Position numbers and translations under genes: made by a program. 64,000 nt of DNA, taken from Microbacterium hatanonis (GTDB lineage: Bacteria; Actinomycetota; Actinomycetes; Actinomycetales; Microbacteriaceae). The DNA is taken from positions 1,860,001-1,924,000 of the forward strand of contig NZ_VRSV01000001.1 of the NCBI RefSeq assembly GCF_008017415.1, read 5' to 3'. A model generated the notes under the pieces. The model had not been told where the DNA came from. It did not search any database and was given only the letters and a program-made list of their open reading frames with translations. Below, piece by piece: positions 16,751 through 24,781 of this stretch; the first letter of the stretch is position 1; each line of letters begins with the position of its first letter.

Positions 16751-18205
16751 TCACGCGACCGACCGCAGTGCTTCTGCGGGGCTGAGGCGCGCGGCGCGCC
16801 AGCCGCCGAACGCCCCGGCGACGAGCCCGCCTCCGACCGCGAGGCCGACCGCGGCCACGATGATCCACGGGGTCAGCGGAGCGTTGAGCACGACGTCGGC
16901 GACCTGCGCCGTGGCCTGCCCGAAGGGTCCGCCGCCGCCCGCGCCCATCCCGCCCGGGCCGCCGCCGGGGGCGCCCGTCGTCGTCTCGGGGGCGGACGAG
17001 ATGGTCGGCGAGATGACGTTGATCACGGCGATGCCCGCCAGACCGATGACGAGTCCCGCCACGCCGCCGATGAGTCCCTGCACGAGCGACTCCCCCGCGA
17101 CCTGTCCGACCACGCGTCCGTTCGACCAGCCGATCGCCTTGAGGGTGCCGAACTCGCGAGTGCGACGCGAGACGCCCGAGATCGTGAAGAGCACGGCGAG
17201 CACGAGGGCGACGAGGAGGACCAGCACCGACAGCCAGGTGCCGAGGCTCGACACGAGCGAGGAGGCGCTGGAGAGAGATCCCGACACCGTCGAGGCGAGC
17301 TCGGACTGCGAGCTGACCGTCGCATCGGGGAGCGCGGACTGGATCTCGGTCTGGACCGTGCCGATGCCGTCGGCGGATGCCGCCTGCACGTAGACGGTCG
17401 AGACGACGTCGTCCACCCCGGCGAGCGTCTGCGCCACATCGAGCGGCAGGTAGACGTTCGCCGCCGTGTCGGCGTCGGACGACGTCGACGAGACCAGCCC
17501 GACGATCTCCATCGCGGTGCCGCCGACGTCGATCGTGTCGCCGACGGCGAGCTCGTTCGTCGCGGCGTAGCTGCTGTCGACCACGGCGACGTTCGCGCCG
17601 GCGTCCGAAGCATCCAGGCCTCGTCCGTCGGTGACGGTCACCGACGACAGCGGGCCGACCCCGGATGCGGCGGGGTCGATGCCGAGCACCGTGAACGACT
17701 GGATGTCGAAGGCGCTTCCCCCGGCGCCGTCCGCGCCGCCCGCGGGCGGCTGACCGGGCGTTGCGCCCTCGCCCATCTGCGACATGTCGGGCATCTCGCC
17801 CGAGAAGGTGGTGTTGGTGAGCGACAGGGCGCCGGATGCGGCGGCCACGCCGTCGAGCGAGGCCACCGTGTCGACGGCGGAGGCGTCGAGCGTGCCGCGC
17901 ATCATGTCGGTCATCAGGCGCGACTGGCTGAGGCTCGTGGTGCCGTCTTCGGTCTGGCCTTCGCCCTGACCGAAGTCGAAGCGCGAGCCCCCGCCCTGTC
18001 CGGGCTCCACCGAGGCCCCCGTGACGGTGAGGTCGGTGCCGACGCCGTAGACCGAGGCGAGCGCCTGGGTCTGCGCATCGCGCACACCGGCAGAGAGCGA
18101 ATTGACGACGATGACGAGGGCGATCGCGATCGCGAGCCCCGCGGCGACGATGATCGTGTGCTTCTTGCGCCCGGCGAGTTCGCGGCGCAGGTACGTCCAG
18201 TACAT
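16751..18205 (-). CDS. MacB/FtsX-type ABC permease with large extracytosolic domain
   Basis: The 484 residues have the four-helix topology of the family: helix 1 at about residues 15-37, a large extracytosolic region of roughly 280 residues, and three helices in the last 170 residues. FGTLKAIGWSNGRVVGQV after helix 2 is the cytoplasmic coupling loop. A low-complexity Gly/Pro stretch (TTTGAPGGGPGGMGAGGGG) lies in the second external loop, and Asp/Gln-rich linkers sit in the first. It is divergent from an OmpR-type two-component system, which suggests a sensing or detoxification module. The substrate is unknown. Confidence 0.87.
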   Translation of the reverse strand: MYWTYLRRELAGRKKHTIIVAAGLAIAIALVIVVNSLSAGVRDAQTQALASVYGVGTDLTVTGASVEPGQGGGSRFDFGQGEGQTEDGTTSLSQSRLMTDMMRGTLDASAVDTVASLDGVAAASGALSLTNTTFSGEMPDMSQMGEGATPGQPPAGGADGAGGSAFDIQSFTVLGIDPAASGVGPLSSVTVTDGRGLDASDAGANVAVVDSSYAATNELAVGDTIDVGGTAMEIVGLVSSTSSDADTAANVYLPLDVAQTLAGVDDVVSTVYVQAASADGIGTVQTEIQSALPDATVSSQSELASTVSGSLSSASSLVSSLGTWLSVLVLLVALVLAVLFTISGVSRRTREFGTLKAIGWSNGRVVGQVAGESLVQGLIGGVAGLVIGLAGIAVINVISPTISSAPETTTGAPGGGPGGMGAGGGGPFGQATAQVADVVLNAPLTPWIIVAAVGLAVGGGLVAGAFGGWRAARLSPAEALRSVA

Positions 18206-18316
18206 GTGTCTCCTTCCGGCGCCCGGATGCCGCCGTCGTCCCGACCGTAGGGAGCGCGCTCATGCGTCGCGTGTGGCGGACTTCAGAGAAGCCGATGAAA
18301 CGGAATTCACAGCGCA

Positions 18317-18334
18317 GCCATAACATTCGCCATA
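18317..18334. promoter_or_regulatory. Direct repeat upstream of the two-component system
   Basis: GCCATA occurs at 18317-18322 and again at 18329-18334, twelve bases apart, in the AT-richer 141-base gap between the ABC permease and the response regulator. Spaced direct repeats are typical sites for OmpR-type dimers. It is a candidate only. Confidence 0.35.
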
Positions 18335-18346
18335 GGAAGCACATAG

Positions 18347-19102
18347 GTGGGCGAGCACAATGAGTGCATGACCGCGACCGTCGCCTCCCCCGCCCTCACC
18401 CGCCCTGACGGCTCTGCTCTCCGCGTGCTCGTCGTCGACGACGAGCAGATGCTCACCGACCTCCTGTCGATGGCTCTGCGGATGGAGGGCTGGGACGTGC
18501 AGACAGCGGCCTCCGGCCTCCAGGCGCTGCAGGCCGCACGCGACTTCGTACCCGACGCCATGGTGCTCGACGTGATGATGCCCGACCTCGACGGCATGGC
18601 CGTGCTGCAGCGCCTGCGCCACTCGGGCAACGACGTGCCGGTGCTCTTCCTCACCGCGAAGGACGCCGTCTCCGACCGCGTGGCGGGTCTGACCGCCGGC
18701 GGTGACGACTACGTCACGAAGCCGTTCAGCCTCGAGGAGGTCGTCGCGCGCCTGCGCGGACTGATGCGACGAGCGGGCACGGCGTTCGCCGGGGGCGGCG
18801 AGCCGATCCTCCATGTGGGCGACCTCTCGCTGAACGAGGACAGCCACGAGGTCTCTCGTGCGGGGACGTCGATCGAACTGACCGCGACCGAGTTCGAGCT
18901 GCTGCGCTACCTCATGCGCAATCAGCGTCGCGTCGTGTCGAAGGCGCAGATCCTCGACCGCGTGTGGAACTACGACTTCGGCGGCCGTTCGAGCGTCGTG
19001 GAGCTCTACATCTCCTACCTCCGCAAGAAGATCGACTCGGGTCGCGAGCCGCTGATCCACACCGTGCGCGGAGTCGGCTACATGATCAAAGCACCGCAGT
19101 GA
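18347..19102 (+). CDS. OmpR/PhoB-family response regulator
   Basis: A DNA-binding regulator phosphorylated by the kinase that follows. The receiver domain (about residues 25-140) shows DDE (31-33), phospho-acceptor Asp75 in LDVMMPD and Lys125 in TKPF. The winged-helix domain (about 150-250) includes TATEFELLRYLM and RGVGYMI. The GTG at 18347 has AGGAAG seven bases upstream and is used here; the ATG at 18368, seven codons later, is the alternative. It overlaps the kinase gene by GTGA. Confidence 0.92.
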   Translation: MGEHNECMTATVASPALTRPDGSALRVLVVDDEQMLTDLLSMALRMEGWDVQTAASGLQALQAARDFVPDAMVLDVMMPDLDGMAVLQRLRHSGNDVPVLFLTAKDAVSDRVAGLTAGGDDYVTKPFSLEEVVARLRGLMRRAGTAFAGGGEPILHVGDLSLNEDSHEVSRAGTSIELTATEFELLRYLMRNQRRVVSKAQILDRVWNYDFGGRSSVVELYISYLRKKIDSGREPLIHTVRGVGYMIKAPQ

Positions 19103-20544
19103 CGGCCGACACCGCCCAACAGATCTCGACGACCAAACGCGGGCACGTCTACAGCCTGCAGGCGCGTCTCATGGCAGCGATCATCGGCATGGTCGCGATC
19201 ATCCTGGCGATCATCGCTCTGGGCACGAGCGCGATCCTCAGCAACGTGCTGCAGGAGAACCTGCAGACGAAGGTGCAGTCGCAGGTGCAGGAGCTGCGGT
19301 TCGGCCCTCAGAACACGGCCAGCGCGGTGCTCACCGCCGGGTTCTTCGAGCCCGGCACGGTGCTGGTCGTATCGAACTTCGCGGGGGTCACCGGCGCGTA
19401 CGTCGACGGCGACGCCGTTCGCGAGCTCGACTCCGACCAGATCAACGATGTCGTCAACGCGCTCATGGGTGCGCCGGCGTCGGAGGTCATCGACCTGCCC
19501 GGGCTCGGCGAGTACCGGGTGGCCGGCACGGGATCGGCCGTGCTCGGACTGCCGCTGACCGACGTGACCTCGACGATCGCCCAGATCCTCACCACGATCG
19601 CCCTCGTCACCGCCGGCGGTCTCGTGCTCCTCGGGTCGATCATCGCGATCGTCATCCGGGCGGGTCTGAAGCCGCTCCGTGCGGTCGCCGAGACCGCGCA
19701 GCGCGTCGCGGCGGTGCGCATGGACCAGGGCGAGGTGTCGATCACCGCCCGCGTGCCCGACGAGCAGGCCGACGAGCGCACCGAGATCGGGCAGGTGGGA
19801 TCGGCGCTGAACACGCTGCTCGACCACGTGGACGCGTCACTCTCGGCCCGTCAGCAGAACGAAGAGCTCATGCGACGTTTCGTCGCCGATGCCAGCCACG
19901 AGCTGCGCACCCCGCTCGCGTCGATCCGCGGCTACTCCGAACTGTCGCTGCGCGACCGCACGCTGAGCGACACGTCGCACGAGGCGCTCTCACGTATCCA
20001 GGCGCAGTCGCTGCGTATGACCACTCTCGTCGAAGACCTGCTGCTCCTCGCCCGCCTCGACGAGGGGCAGGAGCTCGTCTACGGAACCGTCGACCTCACC
20101 CAGCTCGCCCTCGAAGCGGTCGGCGACGCCCGGCCCGCCGGTCCCGGCCACAGGTGGGAGATCGACGTGCCCGACGAGCCCGTCCATCTCGCCGGCGACA
20201 CGTCGCGCCTGCACCAGGTGGTCGCCAACCTCCTCGCCAACGCCCGCACCCACACGTCCGAAGGCACGACCGTCACCGTCTCGGTCCGCCGCGACGGCGG
20301 CGAGGCGGTGCTGCGCGTGCACGACGACGGACCCGGCGTCGACCCTGCGGTCGCCGACGAGCTGTTCGAGCGGTTCTCCCGCGCCGACCGTTCGCGGGCC
20401 CGCAAGACCGGCGGCACCGGACTCGGGCTGTCGATCGCCCGTGCCATCGTCGAGGCTCACGCGGGCACGATCTCGGTCAGCAGCGATCCCGGCGACACCA
20501 CCTTCGAGGTGCGCCTGCCCGCGAAGCCGTCCGACCCGGCCTGA
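19099..20544 (+). CDS. Membrane sensor histidine kinase
   Basis: The 481-residue partner of the response regulator. Two hydrophobic segments (about residues 24-50 and 163-188) flank an external sensor region of about 110 residues. A HAMP domain follows, then the HisKA domain with His267 in ADASHELRTPL, and the ATPase domain with N (NLLANARTHT), G1 (DDGPGVD) and G2 (GGTGLGLSIA) boxes. The GTG at 19099 overlaps the regulator's stop, so the pair is translationally coupled. Confidence 0.93.
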   Translation: MTADTAQQISTTKRGHVYSLQARLMAAIIGMVAIILAIIALGTSAILSNVLQENLQTKVQSQVQELRFGPQNTASAVLTAGFFEPGTVLVVSNFAGVTGAYVDGDAVRELDSDQINDVVNALMGAPASEVIDLPGLGEYRVAGTGSAVLGLPLTDVTSTIAQILTTIALVTAGGLVLLGSIIAIVIRAGLKPLRAVAETAQRVAAVRMDQGEVSITARVPDEQADERTEIGQVGSALNTLLDHVDASLSARQQNEELMRRFVADASHELRTPLASIRGYSELSLRDRTLSDTSHEALSRIQAQSLRMTTLVEDLLLLARLDEGQELVYGTVDLTQLALEAVGDARPAGPGHRWEIDVPDEPVHLAGDTSRLHQVVANLLANARTHTSEGTTVTVSVRRDGGEAVLRVHDDGPGVDPAVADELFERFSRADRSRARKTGGTGLGLSIARAIVEAHAGTISVSSDPGDTTFEVRLPAKPSDPA

Positions 20545-20546
20545 CG

Positions 20547-20675
20547 CGCAGCATCCGCCCCGCGAGCACACGATCTACGCCCGAGCACACGCTCTACGCC
20601 CGGCACCACCCCGTGCTCACGAACCCAACCCGTGTGCTCGCGCACGAACGCGGCGCCGTGGGGGCGGATGCTGCG
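20547..20675. repeat. Complex palindrome with 19-base tandem repeat
   Basis: The outer arms CGCAGCATCCGCCCC (20547-20561) and GGGGCGGATGCTGCG (20661-20675) are exact reverse complements, as are CGCGAGCACACG (20561-20572) and CGTGTGCTCGCG (20631-20642). The right arm has an 18-base insertion. Inside, a 19-base unit is repeated in tandem (20563-20581 and 20582-20600, 18 of 19 identical). It lies between the convergent kinase and oxidoreductase genes. Confidence 0.8.
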
Positions 20676-20678
20676 GGG

Positions 20679-22247
20679 TCAGTAGCCCGCGAAGGCGTCG
20701 GTGGTCAGCGACCGAGCGCGGCCCAACGCCGGCGCGAGGTCGGCGATCAGCGCGGGCGGACCCGAGATGTACGCGTGACGGCCCTCGATGTCGGGAACGG
20801 CGCGGATGAGACCGTCGGCGTCGAGGCGCGTGCTGCGGCCGGCCCACGTCCAGCGCGGGGGCAGATCGGTCGGCTCGTCGCGCGTGAAGACCACCACGGG
20901 GATGCCCGCGGCGACGATGTCGTCGCGGAACGCCAGTTCATCGGCCGACGACGCGACGTACACGAGCAGGATGTCGCGGTCCTGATCGGTGGCGACGAGG
21001 TGCCGCAGCTGCGACACGAAGGGCGTCACGCCGATTCCCGCGGCGACCAGCAGCACCGGCGAGGAGGACTTGACGGGAAGCAGGAAGTCGCCCCACACGC
21101 CCGTGACGGCCAGCGGCGAGCCGGGCTCCACCTCTGCGAGGGCACGCTTGAAGCTGCTCTTCGATCCCTCCTTGAACGCGATCCTCACCATCGGCAGATC
21201 CTCGGGAGCCGAGGCGATCGAGAACTCGCGCCGCGTTCCACGCGCATCGGGATGCGTGTGGGGGACGTCGAGCTCGAGATACTGGCCGGGGCGGAAAGCG
21301 AACGGGCGCTTCGCCTGGAACGTGAGCTCGCGAACCGTGGGCGTCAGCTCGCGGCGGCGCTCGAGCGTCAGACGCACCGCCGCGCGGAGTGCGAAGAAGA
21401 ACGCCAGCAGGTTGCCGATGAGGAGCGCGCGCTCCTGGCCCAACGTGACGGTGCCGATACCGAGGTCGAGCGGGATGGGCCACCCGGCGAACACGCCGAC
21501 CACGACCGCGACGGTGTACTGCTGCCACCGGCGCGGCGGCATGGTCAGCGGCTCCGACAGCATGAACGCGCCGAGGAAGAGGAACGGCGACGAGAAGGCG
21601 ACCTGCGTCAGCAGCACACCCGGGTCGATCGTCTCGCCGATCGCCTGGTACTGCGACGACGTGCGCAGGAAGGCGACCGCCGTCGCCACGATCCAGAATC
21701 CGACCACCATGCGCAGCTTCTCAGTCCGCCAGAGGATCGCGATCCCCAGGACGACGACGGGCGCGGCGAGCACGGGGGTGCCCACCCACCATGACGATGC
21801 GCCCAGGTCGGGGGCGAACACGCTGACGAACGTCAGCACCGTGGCGCCGACGGCCGCGGGATTGAAGATGTGACGACCTCGCCAGACGAGCACGTACTTC
21901 GAGAGGGATGCGGCGACCGCGGCGAGCACGATGCCCAGGATCGCGATCGGTTCGAGCGTCGGGCGCAGGACGAACAGCAGGATCGCCGCGGTGATGAACG
22001 ACGATTCGAATCGCCGCGGAAGGCGCAGCACGCTCTGGGCGGCGAGGTCGGTGCCCGCGCACGCGAGGGCGAGCACGACCGCCGTGACGAGGATCTCGAA
22101 CGGCCCGGGGCCGACGAGGTCGAAGAACGACAGCACGAACGACAGCGCTGCCAGCACGGCGAGCGACATCATCACGAGTCGGTACATCGAGACGCGTCCG
22201 AGGACGGCGAGCACGCGGGAGGAACCCGCGACGAAGGTGGCGATCAC
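20679..22247 (-). CDS. RnfD/NqrB-like membrane domain fused to ferredoxin-NAD(P) reductase
   Basis: The N-terminal 290 residues have about nine membrane segments and the RnfD/NqrB block GRHIFNPAAVGA and MLSEPLTMP. The C-terminal 230 residues are an FNR module: FAD-binding RREFSIASAPED, NAD-binding AAGIGVTPFVSQL and an aromatic C-terminus (FAGY). It should move electrons from cytoplasmic NAD(P)H through the membrane. The SGAT-type flavinylation motif of true RnfD is not seen in the membrane part. The GTG start overlaps the apbE stop, and the FMN-binding lipoprotein is in the same operon. Confidence 0.85.
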   Translation of the reverse strand: MIATFVAGSSRVLAVLGRVSMYRLVMMSLAVLAALSFVLSFFDLVGPGPFEILVTAVVLALACAGTDLAAQSVLRLPRRFESSFITAAILLFVLRPTLEPIAILGIVLAAVAASLSKYVLVWRGRHIFNPAAVGATVLTFVSVFAPDLGASSWWVGTPVLAAPVVVLGIAILWRTEKLRMVVGFWIVATAVAFLRTSSQYQAIGETIDPGVLLTQVAFSSPFLFLGAFMLSEPLTMPPRRWQQYTVAVVVGVFAGWPIPLDLGIGTVTLGQERALLIGNLLAFFFALRAAVRLTLERRRELTPTVRELTFQAKRPFAFRPGQYLELDVPHTHPDARGTRREFSIASAPEDLPMVRIAFKEGSKSSFKRALAEVEPGSPLAVTGVWGDFLLPVKSSSPVLLVAAGIGVTPFVSQLRHLVATDQDRDILLVYVASSADELAFRDDIVAAGIPVVVFTRDEPTDLPPRWTWAGRSTRLDADGLIRAVPDIEGRHAYISGPPALIADLAPALGRARSLTTDAFAGY

Positions 22248-23122
22248 GTGAACAACTCTGCCTCACTGCCCGGCGACCACTCCACGCGGCCGTCCGTGCG
22301 CATTCGAACCCAGTGGGCTCCCCAGGAAGCGGCGAGCTCGGGCCCGCCGTCGAAGAACAACGCCGTCGCCAGCGCGTCGGCGTGCATGGCGTCGGGGGCT
22401 ATCGCCCACGTCGCCGCATAGGTCCGCACGGGGGCACCCGTCCGCGCGTCGAGCACGTGGTGCAGCCCCTCGCCCCAGGCGCGGCGGGTGACGGCCGAGG
22501 CGCAGAGCGCCGCATCCGCCACCGTCACCACGCCGATGACACGGCGCGGATCGTACGGATGCTCCAGCCCGATCCGCTGCGGGGTCCCGCGTACGGCGAG
22601 ATCGCCGCCGCCGTCGACGACGAAACCGCCGTCGACGCCGCGCGAGACGACACCGGTCACGAGGTCGACGAGCCGCCCTTTGCCCAGCGCACCGACGTCG
22701 ATCGTCGCGGGTGCGGTCACGGCGAGGGTGCGTGCATCCCACCGCACGATGTCGCGCCACTTCTCGGGTGCCGCGATCGGATCGCCCTGCGCGACGAGCG
22801 AGTAGCGCGCGTCGTAGCCCAGGCGGGCGAGCGAGTCGCCCAGGAGCGGGTTCACCGCTCCTCGCGTGGCCGTGTCGAGCTCGGCGTAGACATCGAGCAT
22901 CGCGGCGGCATCGGGAGGAACGGGAGCCGAGCCTCCCCCGCCGGCCAGCCGAGCGACGACCGAGTCGTCGCGGAAGCGCGACCAGTCGCGGTCGAACGCG
23001 TCGATCACGGTCTCGACGTCACGGCGGATACCGTGGCCGAGGGGCGCGTCGGTCTCGATCGACCAGACCGTGCCGATCGCCTCGAACGACCACACCGCTC
23101 GGGTGGGAGTCGTGGTGCTCAT
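22244..23122 (-). CDS. apbE: FAD:protein FMN transferase
   Basis: ApbE links FMN by a phosphoester bond to Thr or Ser of extracytosolic redox proteins, using FAD and Mg. The 292-residue protein has ApbE landmarks: an early DRDWSRFRDDSVV helix, DVGALGKGRLVDL, DGGGDLAVRG and the late block YAATWAIAPDAMHADALATALFF. No signal peptide is evident, so it may act in the cytoplasm or be exported in an unusual way. It sits between its likely target, the FMN-binding lipoprotein, and the RnfD-FNR fusion. Confidence 0.92.
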   Translation of the reverse strand: MSTTTPTRAVWSFEAIGTVWSIETDAPLGHGIRRDVETVIDAFDRDWSRFRDDSVVARLAGGGGSAPVPPDAAAMLDVYAELDTATRGAVNPLLGDSLARLGYDARYSLVAQGDPIAAPEKWRDIVRWDARTLAVTAPATIDVGALGKGRLVDLVTGVVSRGVDGGFVVDGGGDLAVRGTPQRIGLEHPYDPRRVIGVVTVADAALCASAVTRRAWGEGLHHVLDARTGAPVRTYAATWAIAPDAMHADALATALFFDGGPELAASWGAHWVRMRTDGRVEWSPGSEAELFT

Positions 23123-23130
23123 GGCGCCGG

Positions 23131-23628
23131 TCAGGCGGCGGCTTCCGACTTGATCGTCTGCAGGGCCTTGTTGAATCCGCCGCTGGTCAGCGACGAGCCT
23201 GCGACACGACTGACCGAGACGTCGTCGACCAGCTGACCCACGACCTCGTCCGAGATGCCGCCGATGAACTGGGACTGGTACCGCTGCGACTCGGCGGCCT
23301 GCGGGTCGCCGGTCACCTCGACGGCGGTGACGACGTCGCTCTCGAGCGTGATCGTCACCTCGATGGTCTCGACGGACTCCGGGGTCGAGTACGAGCCCTC
23401 GGCCGTGTAGGTCCCGTCGGTGTAAGCGCTCCCTACGACCGAACCGGTGTCGGTGCCGCTGTCGGTCGTCGCCGAGGACGACGGGGCCGTCGTCGCGGGC
23501 GTCGTCTCTCCGGCGTCAGCGGCGGGCGTCGTGGTGCCGGCGCAGCCGGCGAGGGCGACCATGCCGAGTACGCCGACGAGGGCGGCTCCGGCGCGGACGG
23601 GGCGGGGTACGGCGGTGGTGCGGATCAT
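23131..23628 (-). CDS. FMN-binding domain lipoprotein
   Basis: A 165-residue exported protein with a lipoprotein signal (MVALAGC, Cys29), a Thr/Ser-rich linker of about 40 residues, and an FMN-binding domain starting at DGTYTAEGSY. The family flavinylation motif, usually SGAT, appears here as RVAGSSLTSGGFNKAL, so the acceptor would be Ser rather than Thr. GGAGGA before the ATG at 23628 fixes the start and rejects a longer frame. It is the first gene of the flavin electron-transfer operon. Confidence 0.87.
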   Translation of the reverse strand: MIRTTAVPRPVRAGAALVGVLGMVALAGCAGTTTPAADAGETTPATTAPSSSATTDSGTDTGSVVGSAYTDGTYTAEGSYSTPESVETIEVTITLESDVVTAVEVTGDPQAAESQRYQSQFIGGISDEVVGQLVDDVSVSRVAGSSLTSGGFNKALQTIKSEAAA

Positions 23629-23654
23629 GGGGGGTCCTCCTTCTGCAGTGCCTC

Positions 23655-23685
23655 GCGATCCTGCTGCTCTGTCGAGCAGGATCGC
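23655..23685 (-). terminator. Hairpin downstream of prs
   Basis: A perfect 11-bp stem GCGATCCTGCT (23655-23665) with AGCAGGATCGC (23675-23685) has a 9-base loop. It is 62 bases after the prs stop and 27 bases before the FMN-lipoprotein start. No T-run follows, so it may be a weak terminator or an attenuator of the flavin operon. Confidence 0.6.
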
Positions 23686-23746
23686 CACTCAGGTGACACG
23701 AGACCATCAGCGTGGCGGTTCACCCTGTGTGCGCACTATGGAAGGG

Positions 23747-24781
23747 CTACGCCTCGCCGCCGAACATGCTGGTGACCGAGCCGTCTTCGAACACCTCGCG
23801 CACGGCGCGCGCCAGCAGAGGGGCGATGGGCAGCACGATGAGCGAGGGGAACCGCTTCTCCTCGGGGATCGGCACGGTGTCGGTGACGACGACCTGGTCG
23901 ATGGCCGGATGCTGCAGCCGCTCCCGAGCCGGGTCGCTGAAGATCGCGTGGGTCGCCGCCACGATGACCTTGCGGGCACCGGCATCCTTGAGCGCCTGCG
24001 CCGCCTTCGCGATCGTGCCGCCGGTGTCGATCATGTCGTCGACGAGGAGGCAGGTGCGGCCGTCGACCTCGCCGACGATCTCGCGCACGGTGACCTGGTT
24101 GGCGACCTTCGGGTCGCGGCGCTTGTGGATGATCGCGAGCGGAGCGTTGAGGCTGTCCGACCAGGTGTCGGCGACGCGCACGCGGCCCATGTCGGGAGAC
24201 ACGACGGTCAGCGTCTCGCGGTCTTCGGGGCTCAGGTTCGCCTGGAAGTGCTCCAGGAGCACGGGCTTGGCGAAGAGGTGGTCGACCGGGCCGTCGAAGA
24301 ACCCTTGGATCTGGGCGGCGTGGAGGTCGACGCTCATCACTCGGTCGGCGCCGGCCGTCTTCAGCAGGTCGGCGACGAGGCGGGCACTGATCGGCTCGCG
24401 GCCGCGGCCCTTCTTGTCCTGACGCGAGTACGGGAAGTACGGGGCGACGACCGTGATGCGCTTGGCCGACGCGCGCTTGAGCGCGTCGAGCATGATCAGC
24501 AGCTCCATCAGCCACTCGTTGACCGGGGGGCCGAACGACTGGATCACGAACACGTCGCACCCGCGGATCGAGACCTCGAAACGGGTGTAGATCTCACCCG
24601 AGGCGAACGTGCGGTGCTCGGTCGGCGCGAGCTCGGTGCCGAGATGGTGGGCGACCTGGTGCGCGAGATCGGGGTGCGAACGACCCGTCGCGACCACGAG
24701 CCGCTTCTTGGTCTTGGCGACCAGGCCCGGGGCGATGTCGTTCTCGCGGTCGAGGTCTACGGTCTTCTTCTTACGAGCCAT
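23747..24781 (-). CDS. prs: Ribose-phosphate pyrophosphokinase
   Basis: It makes PRPP from ribose 5-phosphate and ATP for nucleotide, His and Trp synthesis. The 344 residues include FASGEIYTRFE, the flexible ATP loop RQDKKGRGREPISA, and the PRPP-binding loop LLVDDMIDTGGTI. The N-terminus carries about 20 basic residues (MARKKKTVDLDREN) beyond the core. The ATG at 24781 overlaps the 3' end of glmU by 11 bases, so the two are coupled. Confidence 0.97.
   Translation of the reverse strand: MARKKKTVDLDRENDIAPGLVAKTKKRLVVATGRSHPDLAHQVAHHLGTELAPTEHRTFASGEIYTRFEVSIRGCDVFVIQSFGPPVNEWLMELLIMLDALKRASAKRITVVAPYFPYSRQDKKGRGREPISARLVADLLKTAGADRVMSVDLHAAQIQGFFDGPVDHLFAKPVLLEHFQANLSPEDRETLTVVSPDMGRVRVADTWSDSLNAPLAIIHKRRDPKVANQVTVREIVGEVDGRTCLLVDDMIDTGGTIAKAAQALKDAGARKVIVAATHAIFSDPARERLQHPAIDQVVVTDTVPIPEEKRFPSLIVLPIAPLLARAVREVFEDGSVTSMFGGEA

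Noticed and set aside
20563..20600. Tandem 19-base repeats considered as a CRISPR remnant
   Set aside because: The two copies abut without spacers and no cas gene is near.
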